A stretch of DNA of 64,000 bases from JAKALD01 sp963817785. GTDB taxonomy: Bacteria > Pseudomonadota > Gammaproteobacteria > Burkholderiales > SG8-39. Below the pieces are notes generated by a model. The model ran no database searches. It had not been told where the DNA came from and saw nothing but the letters and a program-made list of their open reading frames with translations. Made by a program: the position numbers and the translations under genes. How positions within the stretch are numbered: the first letter of the stretch is position 1; each line of letters opens with the position of its first letter. The DNA lies in contig CAWFPL010000002.1 of the NCBI GenBank assembly GCA_963817785.1, forward strand, positions 496,001 through 560,000, in the 5' to 3' direction. Shown piece after piece: positions 13,871 to 24,074 of this stretch.

Positions 13871-15892
13871 CTACAGCCTCGCTGCCAGTTCGGCGCCTTC
13901 CAGCATGGCGCGCCTGGCGTCCAGCTCGCTCGCGAGCTTCGCGCCGCCGATCAGATGCGGGGTCCGGCCGGCCTTCTCGAGCGCTTGCGCGAGGTCGCGC
14001 CGCGGCTCCTGTCCCGCGCACACGATCACCGTGTCGGCCGGAACCACCTCTTCCTTGCCGTCCACGCCGACGTGCACGCCCCGGTCGTCGATGCGGCGGT
14101 AGGTGACCCCCTTCAGCATCCTGACCCCGTTGCGCGCCAGCTCACTGCGGTGCACCCAGCCGGTGGTCTTGCCCAGCGTCTGGCCGAACGGGCTCGCCGA
14201 GCGTTTGAGCATCACGATGCTGTGCGCGGGAGTCTCGGCCGCCGGGCCGCGCGGATCGAGGCCCCCCGGCACGCCGCCGTCCTCCACGATGCCCCAGTGG
14301 CGCTCGAACGCCTCGGCGTCGAGCGCGGCGCGGCTCGAGCGCCCGAGCAGGTAGACGGCGACGTCGAAGCCGATGCCGCCCATGCCGATGATGGCGACGT
14401 TGCGGCCGACCGCCGCACGCCCCGCGAGCACCTCGCCGTAGCCCAGCACGCTCGCGTGGTCGATGCCGGGGATGTCGGGCAGGCGCGGGTCCACGCCGGT
14501 GGCGATCACCACCTCGTCGAAGGCGCCGAGCTCGGCTTCGCCCGGCGCGTGGCCGAGGACGAGATTCACGCCGAGGCGGCGCAGCCGCTCGGCATAGTAG
14601 GCGACCGACTCTGCGAACTCCTGCTTGCCCGGCACGTGCCTGGCGAGATTGAACTGCCCGCCCAGCTCGGCGCTCTTCTCGTAGAGCGTCACCGCGTGGC
14701 CGCGCCCGGCGGCGACCGCCGCGCAGGACAAACCCGCCGGTCCGCCGCCCACCACTGCGATGGTTTTCCTTCTGGGCGCGGGCGCGTAGACCAGCTCGGT
14801 TTCGCGGCCGGCGCGCGGATTGACCAGGCAGGAGGCGAAATCGCCCTCGAAGATGTGATCCAGGCAGGCCTGGTTGCAGGCGATGCACACGTTGATCGCG
14901 GCGCGGTCGCCGGCCTTCGCCTTGTTCGCGAATTCCGCGTCGGCGAGCAGCGCGCGAGCGAGCGAGACCATGTCGGCGTCGCCGCGCGCGAGGATCTCCT
15001 CGCCGACTTCCGGCGCGTTGATGCGGTTCGACGCGATCACCGGGATCCCCACCGCTTGCTTCAGGCGGCGGGTCGCCCAGGCGAAGGCGCCGCGCGGCAC
15101 GGCCTGCGCGATGGTCGGGATGCGCGCCTCGTGCCAGCCGATGCCGGTGTTGAGCAGCGTCGCGCCGGCCGCCTCCACCGCGCGCGCCACTGCGAGGATT
15201 TCGTCGCCCGTCAGGCCGCCCTCGACCAAGTCGAGAGCCGAGATGCGGTAGACGACGATGTAGTCGCTGCCGACCGCCGCGCGGGTGCGGCGCACGGCTT
15301 CGACCGCGAAGCGCATGCGGTTCGCCAGGCTGCCGCCCCAGCCGTCGCTGCGGTGATTGGTGCGCGGTGCGAGGAACTGCGTGATCAGGTAGCCCTCCGA
15401 GCCCATGATCTCGACGCCGTCGTAGCCGGCCTCGCGTGCCAGCTCGGCGCTCGCCGCGAACGCATTGAGCGTGCGCTCGATCTCCGCGGGTGCCAGCTCG
15501 CGCGGCACGATTGGGTTGATCGGTGATTTGAGCGCCGAGGGCGCGACGATCTTCGGGTGCTTGCCATAGCGACCGGCGTGCAGGACCTGGAGGCAGATGC
15601 GCCCGCCCGCCGCGTGCACGGCGCGCGGGATGGGGCGATGGCGCTCGCAGTCGGCCGCGCTCGCCATCATGGCCGGATGCGGGCCGAGGTTGCCCGCCTC
15701 GTCGGGCGAGAAGCCCCCGGTGACGAGCAGCGCCGTGCCGCCCCGCGCGCGCTCGCCATAGAAGGCCGCCAGGCGCTCGATGCCGTCGGGGCGCTCCTCG
15801 AGCCCGGTGTGCATCGAGCCCATCATGATGCGATTGGGAAGCGTGACATGGCCCAGGTCGAGCGGGCTGAACAGGTGCGGGTAGGCGGGCAT
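13871..15892 (-). CDS. fadH: 2,4-dienoyl-CoA reductase, NADPH-dependent
   Basis: 673 residues, equal to E. coli FadH (672). The N-terminal old-yellow-enzyme TIM barrel contains LPNRIMMGSMHTGLEE and HAGRYG. The four-cysteine cluster (CIACNQACLDHIFEGDFASC) binds 4Fe-4S. A C-terminal FAD/NAD(P) region has VVGGGPAGLSCA. The enzyme reduces 2,4-dienoyl-CoA intermediates of unsaturated fatty-acid beta-oxidation with NADPH through FMN, FAD and the cluster, in the cytoplasm. The ATG at 15892 gives the standard N-terminus. It is co-directional with the SDR downstream and is followed, upstream, by a 150-bp gap before the divergent alkA-type gene. Confidence 0.95.
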   Translation of the reverse strand: MPAYPHLFSPLDLGHVTLPNRIMMGSMHTGLEERPDGIERLAAFYGERARGGTALLVTGGFSPDEAGNLGPHPAMMASAADCERHRPIPRAVHAAGGRICLQVLHAGRYGKHPKIVAPSALKSPINPIVPRELAPAEIERTLNAFAASAELAREAGYDGVEIMGSEGYLITQFLAPRTNHRSDGWGGSLANRMRFAVEAVRRTRAAVGSDYIVVYRISALDLVEGGLTGDEILAVARAVEAAGATLLNTGIGWHEARIPTIAQAVPRGAFAWATRRLKQAVGIPVIASNRINAPEVGEEILARGDADMVSLARALLADAEFANKAKAGDRAAINVCIACNQACLDHIFEGDFASCLVNPRAGRETELVYAPAPRRKTIAVVGGGPAGLSCAAVAAGRGHAVTLYEKSAELGGQFNLARHVPGKQEFAESVAYYAERLRRLGVNLVLGHAPGEAELGAFDEVVIATGVDPRLPDIPGIDHASVLGYGEVLAGRAAVGRNVAIIGMGGIGFDVAVYLLGRSSRAALDAEAFERHWGIVEDGGVPGGLDPRGPAAETPAHSIVMLKRSASPFGQTLGKTTGWVHRSELARNGVRMLKGVTYRRIDDRGVHVGVDGKEEVVPADTVIVCAGQEPRRDLAQALEKAGRTPHLIGGAKLASELDARRAMLEGAELAARL

Positions 15893-16041
15893 CGGGCGGA
15901 CGGCAACCGGAAACGGGCCCTATTTTAGCCGCGCATCGCGAACACGGTCCCGGCGACGCGCACGAACATGAACGAGGCACTCCGGTTCCGATGTCCGAAA
16001 ACGGCGAGTATGCGGCTACCGGCCGATCCATAATGGCGCCC

Positions 16042-17490
16042 ATGCGGCTCGATCCCACCACCTGCTACCGCGCGCTGCGCGCGCGCGATGCGCGCTTCGA
16101 CGGGCGCTTCTTCGTGGCGGTGTCCTCGACGCGCATCTATTGCCGGCCGGTGTGCACCGTCCGCCCGCCGCGGCGCGAGAACTGCCGCTACTTCCCGAGC
16201 GCCGCGGCCGCCGAGGCGGCGGGCTACCGGCCGTGCCTGCGCTGCCGGCCCGAGCTCGCGCCGGGCAACGCCACGATCGACGCGGTCGAGCGCACCGCGC
16301 GCGCCGCCGCGCTGCTGATCGAGGAGGGCGCGATGAACGAGGCGAGCGTCGAGGCCGCCGCGCGTCGCCTCGGTATCACCGACCGCCACCTGCGGCGCGT
16401 GTTCCAGGTCGAATTCGGCGTCTCGCCGGTCGCGTTCGCGCAGACGCAGCGCCTGCTGCTCGCCAAGCAGCTGCTGACCGATACGTCGCTGCCGGTGACC
16501 GAGGTCGCGTTCGCCAGCGGCTTCGGCAGCCTGCGGCGCTTCAACACGCTTTTCAGGGAGCGCTATCGGCTGCGCCCGCGCGAGCTGCGCAAGGCGTCGC
16601 TGCCGGCCGCTGATCGCGATGCGCTCGCCTTCGAGCTCGGCTACCGTCCCCCCTACGACTGGCCGGCGATGGCGGGCTTTCTCGGCACGCGCGCCGTCGC
16701 CGGGGTCGAATCCTTCGACGGCGCGGCGTACCGGCGCACGGCGCGCGTGGCGAGCGGCGGCAAGGAGCACTGCGGCTGGATCGAGGTCGCGCCGCTCGAG
16801 GTAAAGCGCGCGCTGCGCGTGTGCGTCTCCGCGTCGCTCGGCAAGGCGCTGCCGCCCGTGCTGGCGCGCGTGAAAACGCTCATGGACCTCTCCTGCCACC
16901 CGCATGAGGTCGCGAAGGCGCTCGGGTCGCTCGCCGCGCGGCGCCCCGGCGTGCGCGTGCCGGGTGCGTTCGACGGCTTCGAGATCGCGGTGCGCGCGAT
17001 CCTGGGCCAGCAGGTGACGGTCGCCGCCGCGCGCACGCTCGCGGGGCGCTTCGCTGCGGCGTTCGGCACGCGCATCGAGACGCCGTTCGCGGGGCTGGAG
17101 GTCGTGTTCCCGCGCCCCGAGGACGTCGCCGGGGCGACGCTCGGGCGCATCGCCCGGCTCGGCGTTCCGGCGGCGCGCGCGCGCTCGATCGCGGCGCTCG
17201 CCGGGGCGCTCGCCCGCGGCGAGCTCGATCTGACGCCCGGCGCCGAGGTCGAGGCGACGCTCGCGAGGCTGCGCGCGATTCCCGGCGTCGGTGAATGGAC
17301 CGCGCAATACGTGGCGATGCGCGCGCTCGCCTGGCCCGACGCGTTCCCGCATACCGACTACGGAGTGATGAAGGCATTGAAGCTCGACGACCCGAAGCGC
17401 GTGCTCGCCGCCGCCGAAGCGTGGCGGCCGTGGCGCGCGTACGCGGTGATGCACCTGTGGCAATCGCTCGCCCGAGGAGGCAGGAAATGA
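16042..17490 (+). CDS. alkA: Ada-AlkA fusion: methyl sensor and 3-methyladenine glycosylase
   Basis: 482 residues from ATG 16042 (16033 is an alternative). N-terminal Ada zinc module: Cys in IYCRPVC and CLRC (about residues 36-70), where the first Cys accepts a methyl from phosphotriesters. Next an AraC-type helix-turn-helix (about 100-185). Then an AlkA N-domain and a HhH-GPD glycosylase domain with IPGVGEWTAQYVAMRAL and the catalytic Asp in HTDYGV. It removes alkylated bases and activates repair genes. It overlaps ogt by 4 bp, so both are co-expressed. Confidence 0.92.
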   Translation: MRLDPTTCYRALRARDARFDGRFFVAVSSTRIYCRPVCTVRPPRRENCRYFPSAAAAEAAGYRPCLRCRPELAPGNATIDAVERTARAAALLIEEGAMNEASVEAAARRLGITDRHLRRVFQVEFGVSPVAFAQTQRLLLAKQLLTDTSLPVTEVAFASGFGSLRRFNTLFRERYRLRPRELRKASLPAADRDALAFELGYRPPYDWPAMAGFLGTRAVAGVESFDGAAYRRTARVASGGKEHCGWIEVAPLEVKRALRVCVSASLGKALPPVLARVKTLMDLSCHPHEVAKALGSLAARRPGVRVPGAFDGFEIAVRAILGQQVTVAAARTLAGRFAAAFGTRIETPFAGLEVVFPRPEDVAGATLGRIARLGVPAARARSIAALAGALARGELDLTPGAEVEATLARLRAIPGVGEWTAQYVAMRALAWPDAFPHTDYGVMKALKLDDPKRVLAAAEAWRPWRAYAVMHLWQSLARGGRK

Positions 17491-17993
17491 TGCGCTACGA
17501 CTATTACGACGGCCCGCACGGCCGCATGCTGCTCGTGTCCAGGGGCGAAGACCTGTGCGGCGCTTATTTCAAGTGGCAGAAGCACTTCCGCGAGCCGGAG
17601 CGCGAGTGGCACCTCGAGCCCGACGCCGCCCCCTTGCGCCAGGCGCGGCGCGAGCTCGCGGAGTACTTCGGCGGCAGGCGCACCAGGTTCGAGGTGCCGC
17701 TCGCGGCCGAAGGCACGCCGTTCCAGCGCGCGGTGTGGAAGGCGATCGCGGGCGTGCCGTTCGGCGAGACGATCAGCTATGCGGAGCTCGCGCGGCGGGC
17801 GGGTCGGCCGGGCAGCGCGCGCGCCGCGGGCGCGGCGACCGGCCGCAATCCGATCGGCGTGATCGTGCCGTGCCACCGCATCGTCGGCTCGGACGGGAGC
17901 CTGACCGGCTACGCCGGCGGCCTCGACCGCAAGCGCGCGCTGCTCGCGCTGGAGGACGGCGCGCGCTCAGCCTGCCATCGTCAGGCCGCCTGA
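17487..17993 (+). CDS. ogt: Methylated-DNA-protein cysteine methyltransferase
   Basis: 168 residues. The active site IVPCHRI with the acceptor Cys is present, preceded by GRNPIGV and followed by GSLTGYAGGLDRKRALL, as in Ogt/Ada C-domains. It transfers the O6-methyl of guanine to itself and is used once. The start ATG at 17487 overlaps the stop of the glycosylase gene and has GAGGAGG upstream. Its 3' end overlaps the tail of the oppositely oriented SDR remnant by 27 bp. Confidence 0.94.
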   Translation: MMRYDYYDGPHGRMLLVSRGEDLCGAYFKWQKHFREPEREWHLEPDAAPLRQARRELAEYFGGRRTRFEVPLAAEGTPFQRAVWKAIAGVPFGETISYAELARRAGRPGSARAAGAATGRNPIGVIVPCHRIVGSDGSLTGYAGGLDRKRALLALEDGARSACHRQAA

Positions 17994-18178
17994 GACGCTT
18001 ATGACTTGTCCCGTGATATAGGCCGCTTGCAGCTCCTCGGCGAGGCGCCGGGCGCCCGCGGCGTTGCGGTCCGCGACGCCGAGCTTGGCGCCTTCCTCCG
18101 CGAAGCGCCGGAGAATCGCAGCTCCGATTGCGCCCGCGCCGCCGGTGACCAGGACGATCTTTCCCGACAGGCCCTTCA

Positions 18179-18179
<1 letters not shown>
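17967..18179 (-). pseudogene. SDR gene with in-frame internal deletion
   Basis: 70 codons. The start, MKGLSGKIVLVTGGAGAIG..., is a normal SDR N-terminus with the nucleotide-binding TGGAGAIG motif, and the end AYITGQVISVSGGLTMAG is a normal SDR C-terminus. About 170-180 residues, including NAG and the Ser-Tyr-Lys site, are missing and the two ends are joined in frame (AEELQA-AYITGQ). A full protein would be about 250 residues. The gene is coupled to paaK (TGATG) and is therefore the end of the paa operon. It cannot be an active dehydrogenase. An assembly collapse is an alternative explanation. Confidence 0.75.
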
Positions 18180-19491
<1,312 letters not shown>

Positions 19492-19495
<4 letters not shown>

Positions 19496-19938
19496 CGCAG
19501 TCCTCCTTCTTCCTCGATCAGCTTGCCCTTGATGGTCGCGGACTTGCCGCGAAACAGCGCGATCAGCTCGCCTTGCTGGTTGGTGACCTTCATGTCGTAA
19601 ACGCCGGAACGCCCGGCGCGCGCCTGTTCCGCGCCCTCGGCGGTAAGCAGGTCGCCAAGATGCGCCGGTGCCAGGAACTCGATCGAGCACCCGGCAGCCA
19701 CCGTGCGATGGTTGCGGCTGTTGCAGGCGTAGGCGAAGGTCGAGTCGGCGAGGGTGAAGATCATGCCGCCGTGGCACAGGTCGTGGCCGTTGACCATGTG
19801 CGGCGTCACGCGCATCGACAGTCGCGCATAGCCGGGCCGCACCTCCTCGATCTTCATGCCGAGCCATTTCGAGGCGCGGTCCTCGCCCCACATGGCGTTG
19901 GCGCAGGCCTCGGCGAGCCGCTGCGCGTCATCGTTCAT
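19492..19938 (-). CDS. paaI: Hotdog thioesterase PaaI
   Basis: 148 residues of the hotdog fold. The conserved GHDLCHGGMIFTLADSTFAYACNS with the Asp and the preceding HGG is the PaaI active-site pattern; the GCSIEFLAP strand follows. PaaI hydrolyses dead-end aromatic CoA esters that would drain CoA in phenylacetate degradation. Start ATG 19938 overlaps the paaG stop, and the stop overlaps paaK. Confidence 0.93.
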
Positions 19939-20723
19939 CGGCCCTTGAACTCCGGCTTGCGCTTGGCGAGGAACGCGGCGACGCCCTCGCGGTAGTCGTC
20001 CGAGAATCCCGCCTCGCGCTGCAGGTCGCGCTCGAGCTCGAGTTGCGCGTCGAGCGTGTTGTCGGTCGAGGCCTCGAGCGCGCGCTTGATCAGGCCGTAG
20101 CCCCGGGTGGGCCCGCAGGCGAGCGTCTGCGCGAGCTTCGCCGCCTCCTCCGCCAGCTTGTCGTCGTCCACGCACTTCCAGATCAGGCCCCAGCGCTCGG
20201 CGTCCTCGGCGGCGAGCTTGTCGCCGAGCAGCGCGAGGCCCATGGCGCGCGCGCGGCCCACCAGCCGCGGCAGGAAGTACGTGCCTCCCGAATCCGGCAC
20301 CAGCCCGATCCTGGCGAACGCCTGGATGAAGGAAGCCGAGCGTGCCGCGAGCACCAGGTCGCAGGCGAGCGCAAGGCTCGCCCCGGCGCCGGCGGCCACG
20401 CCGTTGACCGCGCACACGATCGGCTTGGGCAGCGCCCGCATGCGACGCACCAGCGGGTTGTAATAGGAGCTGATGGTGACCGACAGGTCGAGCGGCGCGT
20501 CGCCGCTCTTTACCTCGCGCTCCGAGAGGTCCTGCCCGGCGCAGAAGCCGCGCCCGGCGCCGGTGAGCAGCACGCAGCGGATGGCGAGGTCGGAGTCGGC
20601 CTGCGCGAGCGCCGCGCGCAGCATCCCGTGCATCTCGGGGTTGAAGGCGTTGAGCTTGTCCGGGCGGTTCAGCGTGATGCGCTGTACCCCGGCTTCGACG
20701 GATACCAGGATCGACGTGGACAT
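19935..20723 (-). CDS. paaG: Phenylacetate pathway ring isomerase/hydratase PaaG
   Basis: 262 residues, crotonase superfamily. GFCAGQDLSEREV holds the oxyanion-hole GQDL motif typical of PaaG, ALPKPIVCAVNGVAAGAGASLALACD the second oxyanion residue, and RIGLVPDSGGTYFLPRLVGRARAMGLALLG the usual C-terminal. The enzyme isomerises 1,2-epoxyphenylacetyl-CoA to the oxepin. First gene of the minus-strand paa operon; divergent from paaY across about 100 bp, which should hold both promoters. paaABCDE are not in this window. Confidence 0.9.
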   Translation of the reverse strand: MSTSILVSVEAGVQRITLNRPDKLNAFNPEMHGMLRAALAQADSDLAIRCVLLTGAGRGFCAGQDLSEREVKSGDAPLDLSVTISSYYNPLVRRMRALPKPIVCAVNGVAAGAGASLALACDLVLAARSASFIQAFARIGLVPDSGGTYFLPRLVGRARAMGLALLGDKLAAEDAERWGLIWKCVDDDKLAEEAAKLAQTLACGPTRGYGLIKRALEASTDNTLDAQLELERDLQREAGFSDDYREGVAAFLAKRKPEFKGR

Positions 20724-20825
20724 GGTTACGGTCGCGCCGGGGCCGCTCGGGGCTTCTACGCGCGATTTCGAACGGGGGATAAAAGGATACACCATAGGGG
20801 CTAGAATCGAGCCCTGCGAAGCTCC

Positions 20826-21449
20826 ATGGTCAAGGTCTACGCCATCGACGGCATCACGCCGGTCGTGCACCCCAGCGCCTACGTGCACCCGAGCGCGGTG
20901 CTGATCGGCGACGTGATCGTCGGGCCGCGCGTGTACATCGGACCCTGCGCCTGCCTGCGCGGCGACTTCGGCCGCATCGTGGTCGAGGAGGGCGCCAACA
21001 TCCAGGACACCTGCGTGCTGCACGGCTTTCCCGACCGCGACATGCGCGTCGCGGCCGACGGCCACATCGGCCACGGCGCGGTGCTGCACGGCTGCGTGAT
21101 CGAGCGCGACGCGCTGGTCGGGATCAACGCGGTGGTCAACGACAGCGCGGTGGTGGGCGAGGCGGCGATCGTGGCCGCGATGGCGTTCGTCAAGGCCGGC
21201 TTCGTGGTGCCGCCCAGGAGCCTCGCGGTGGGCGTGCCGGCCAAGGTGATGCGCCCGCTCTCGGAGGACGAACTGGCGTGGAAGCGCGAGGCGACCCGCC
21301 AGTACCAGGCACTCGCGGTGCGCAGCCTGGGAAGCATGAAAGCGGTCGCGGCGCTGAAAGTCCCCGAGGCGCGGCGCCGGCGCCACGCGGGCGGCAGGGA
21401 CGTGGTGCCGCTCTCGGAGATGAAGCGGCGCAAGGCGGGGAAAGCATGA
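20826..21449 (+). CDS. paaY: Phenylacetate degradation protein PaaY
   Basis: 207 residues, a left-handed beta-helix (gamma-carbonic-anhydrase-like hexapeptide repeats): HPSAYVHPSAVLIGDVIVGPRVYIGPCACLRGDFGR. Metal-ligand histidines occur around HGFPDRDMRVAADGHIGHGAVLHG. C-terminal QYQALAVRSL is the PaaY-type tail. PaaY is a thioesterase for inhibitory CoA intermediates. Start of an operon with the hydrolase and paaF; stop overlaps the next ATG. Confidence 0.9.
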   Translation: MVKVYAIDGITPVVHPSAYVHPSAVLIGDVIVGPRVYIGPCACLRGDFGRIVVEEGANIQDTCVLHGFPDRDMRVAADGHIGHGAVLHGCVIERDALVGINAVVNDSAVVGEAAIVAAMAFVKAGFVVPPRSLAVGVPAKVMRPLSEDELAWKREATRQYQALAVRSLGSMKAVAALKVPEARRRRHAGGRDVVPLSEMKRRKAGKA

Positions 21450-22009
21450 GCGATACGGCGCTGCTCGTCATCGACGTTCAGAACGACTATTTCCCGGGCG
21501 GCAGGATGGAGCTCGAGGGTGCCGAGGCCGCGGGCGCGAAGGCCGCCGCGGCGCTGGCGGCGTTCCGCGCCCGGGGGCTCCCCGTGTTCCACGTGCGCCA
21601 TCTCTCGGTACGCCCCGGGGCGACCTTCTTCATACCCGGCACGCGCGGCGCCGAGATCCACGCCTGCGCCGCGCCCGCGGCCGGCGAGGCGGTGGTGGAG
21701 AAGAACTTCCCCAACAGCTTTCGCGGCACCGATCTGCACGAGCGCTTGGGGAAGGCGGGCATCAAGCACCTGGTGGTCGCGGGCATGATGACCCACATGT
21801 GCGTCGACTCGAGCGTGCGCGAGGCGTTCGATCTCGGCTACCGGGTGAGCCTGCTCTCGGACGCCTGCGCGACGCGCTCGCAGAGCTTCGGCGGCCACGC
21901 GGTGCCCGCGCCGCAGGTGCACGCGGCGTTCCTCGCCTCCCTGAACGGACTGTTCGCCAGCGTCGCGCCGACAGACGAGATTCTGAAGACCTTGCGGGAA
22001 GGACCATGA
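21446..22009 (+). CDS. Isochorismatase-family cysteine hydrolase
   Basis: 187 residues. The catalytic triad is visible: Asp in LLVIDVQNDYF, Lys in VVEKNFPNSF, and Cys in GMMTHMCVDSS, with a cis-peptide before the loop. Members hydrolyse small amides or cleave C-N/C-O bonds (nicotinamide, N-carbamoylsarcosine, isochorismate); the substrate here is unknown. It overlaps PaaY by 4 bp and its stop overlaps paaF, so it is embedded in a paa operon, which usually does not contain it. Confidence 0.85.
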   Translation: MSDTALLVIDVQNDYFPGGRMELEGAEAAGAKAAAALAAFRARGLPVFHVRHLSVRPGATFFIPGTRGAEIHACAAPAAGEAVVEKNFPNSFRGTDLHERLGKAGIKHLVVAGMMTHMCVDSSVREAFDLGYRVSLLSDACATRSQSFGGHAVPAPQVHAAFLASLNGLFASVAPTDEILKTLREGP

Positions 22010-22782
22010 GCTACGAATTCATCACGACCGAAGTGAAGGGGCGCGTCGCGCTCGTCACGCTCAACCGCCCGAAGCAGATGAACGCGCTCAACCCGAAGCT
22101 CATGCAGGAGCTCGGTCAGGCGCTGTACGGCTTCGACGCCGACGACGGCATCGGTTGCATGGTGATCACCGGCAGCGAGAAGGCCTTCGCCGCCGGCGCC
22201 GACATCGTGGCGATGAAGGACTGGGACTTCGTCGACGTATACAAGGCGAACTACATCACGCGCGACTGGGAGCACCTGCGCAACGTGCGCAAGCCGGTGA
22301 TCGCGGCGGTCGCCGGCTTCGCGCTCGGCGGCGGCAACGAGCTGGCGATGATGTGCGACATCGTGATCGCCGCCGAGAACGCCAAGTTCGGCCAGCCCGA
22401 GGTCAACCTCGGCATTCTGCCCGGGGCCGGCGGCACGCAGCGCCTGCCGCGCGCGGTGGGCAAGGCGAAGGCGATGGACCTGTGCCTGACCGCGCGCATG
22501 ATGGACGCGGCCGAGGCCGAGCGCGCCGGGCTGGTGTCGCGCGTGGTGCCGCTCGACAAGCTGATGGAGGAGGCGCTGGCCGTCGCCGGGAAGATCGCTT
22601 CGTATTCGCTGCCCGTGGTGATGATGATCAAGGAATCGGTCAACGCGGCCTACGAGACCACGCTCGCCGAGGGCGTTCACTTCGAGCGCCGCCTGTTCCA
22701 CGCCGCTTTCGCGCTCGCCGACCAGAAGGAAGGCATGGCGGCGTTCGTGGCCAAGCGCAAGCCGGACTTCAAGCATCGCTGA
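22006..22782 (+). CDS. paaF: Enoyl-CoA hydratase
   Basis: 258 residues, crotonase fold. KAFAAGADI and GFALGGGNELAMMCDI supply the oxyanion hole and catalytic Glu, and GQPEVNLGILPGAGGTQRLPRAVG the second catalytic Glu motif. It hydrates 2,3-dehydroadipyl-CoA in the paa pathway (PaaF) or general enoyl-CoA. The pathway assignment rests on its coupling to paaY. ATG overlaps the preceding stop. Confidence 0.88.
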   Translation: MSYEFITTEVKGRVALVTLNRPKQMNALNPKLMQELGQALYGFDADDGIGCMVITGSEKAFAAGADIVAMKDWDFVDVYKANYITRDWEHLRNVRKPVIAAVAGFALGGGNELAMMCDIVIAAENAKFGQPEVNLGILPGAGGTQRLPRAVGKAKAMDLCLTARMMDAAEAERAGLVSRVVPLDKLMEEALAVAGKIASYSLPVVMMIKESVNAAYETTLAEGVHFERRLFHAAFALADQKEGMAAFVAKRKPDFKHR

Positions 22783-22843
22783 GCGGCTCGCGCAGCGCAG
22801 CGCGGTCGGGGAGAGGAAAATATCTGCCAGGCGTGTAGGGCTT

Positions 22844-24046
22844 TTGCTCCTCGCCGCCCAGATCCTGTCGATGCTCGGCTTCGCGAGCTATCCCGCGCTG
22901 CTGCCGCAGTTGCGCGATCGGTGGGCGCTGTCGAACTCGGAAGCCGGCCTGATCGGGTCGAGCTTCTTCGTCGGCTACGTCGCCACCGTTTCCTACTGGA
23001 CAGCGCTCACCGATCGCCTGGACGGCAGGAAGATCTATCTCGCCGGAGGGCTGATCTCCGGCGCCGGACTGCTGGGCTTTGCGTTGCTTGCGCGCGGGCT
23101 GTGGAGCGCAATGCTGTGCCAGGCGCTGCTCGGCGTCGGCGTGGCGGCCACCTACATGCCGGGGCTGAGACTGCTCTCGGACCGCATCGGCGGGGTGGCG
23201 CAGAGCCGCTATATCGCTTTCTACACCTCGTTCTTCGGCGTCGGCACCGCGCTCTCGCTGCTGCTCGCGGGGAGCGTCGCGCCGGCCTACGGCTGGCGCG
23301 CGGCATTCGCGCTTTCGGCCGCGGGGCCGTTCGCGGCCGCGCTGCTGGTGCGCAGCGGGCTCGACAAGCGGACGCGCGCGGGGCCGGCTGCGGGCGCGTT
23401 CTCGCTTGGCAGCCTGTTTCCGCTGCGCGCCTGGCGCAGGGTGCTCGCGCAGCGCGCCGCGGCAGGCTACATCGCCGGCTATGCCGCGCACTGCCTCGAG
23501 CTGTTCGGCGCGCGCGGCTGGATCGTGGCGTTCCTCAGCTTCGCCGCGGCATCGCACGCCGCGGGACAGGGCTTTCCCTGGGCTCCCGCCGCGATCGCCG
23601 CGTTCGTCAATCTGTGCGCAGTGCCGGCGTCGATCCTCGGCAACGAGGTGGCGCTGCGCATCGGCCGCCGGCCGTGGATCCTGATCGCGATGCTCGCCTC
23701 GGGGTCCTCCGGCGTCCTCCTCGGGGCGTCCGTGTCCTGGTACTGGGTGCTCGTGCTCCTTCTGGTCGTCGCGTACTCCATGCTGGTGATGGCGGAATCG
23801 GCCACGCTCACCGCCGGACTGGTGGCGGTGGCGCCCGACGATCTGCGCGGCGCGGCGATGGGCCTGTATTCGCTGGCGGGCTTCGGCGGCGGCATGCTCG
23901 GACCGCTGGCGTTCGGGGCGGCGCTCGACCTGGCGGGCGGCGAGCATGCCCCCGGCGCCTGGGCCTGGGGCTATGCCGCGATCGGCTCGGGCTGTCTGGC
24001 GGCGCCGCTCGTGGCGCGGCTGTTCGGCCGCGGAAGCACGGCGTAG
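22844..24046 (+). CDS. MFS transporter
   Basis: 400 residues with about 12 hydrophobic segments, e.g. ILSMLGFASYPALLPQL, GLISGAGLLGFALLARGL, and the loop TDRLDGRKIYLAGG between TM2 and TM3 that carries the MFS DR-x-GRK signature. Start is uncertain: TTG at 22844; the frame is open upstream without a better start near a visible SD (GAGAGG at 22811). It lies 60 bp after paaF on the same strand, so it may take up or expel an aromatic acid, but substrate is unknown. Confidence 0.8.
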   Translation: MLLAAQILSMLGFASYPALLPQLRDRWALSNSEAGLIGSSFFVGYVATVSYWTALTDRLDGRKIYLAGGLISGAGLLGFALLARGLWSAMLCQALLGVGVAATYMPGLRLLSDRIGGVAQSRYIAFYTSFFGVGTALSLLLAGSVAPAYGWRAAFALSAAGPFAAALLVRSGLDKRTRAGPAAGAFSLGSLFPLRAWRRVLAQRAAAGYIAGYAAHCLELFGARGWIVAFLSFAAASHAAGQGFPWAPAAIAAFVNLCAVPASILGNEVALRIGRRPWILIAMLASGSSGVLLGASVSWYWVLVLLLVVAYSMLVMAESATLTAGLVAVAPDDLRGAAMGLYSLAGFGGGMLGPLAFGAALDLAGGEHAPGAWAWGYAAIGSGCLAAPLVARLFGRGSTA

Positions 24047-24074
24047 ACTCGCGCCGACCAGCAGGAGGCACCGC

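Noticed and set aside
14142..16061. 639-codon frame overlapping fadH on the same strand
   Set aside because: It is a shifted frame of fadH with Arg/Ala-rich, feature-free translation, while the fadH frame has all enzyme motifs.
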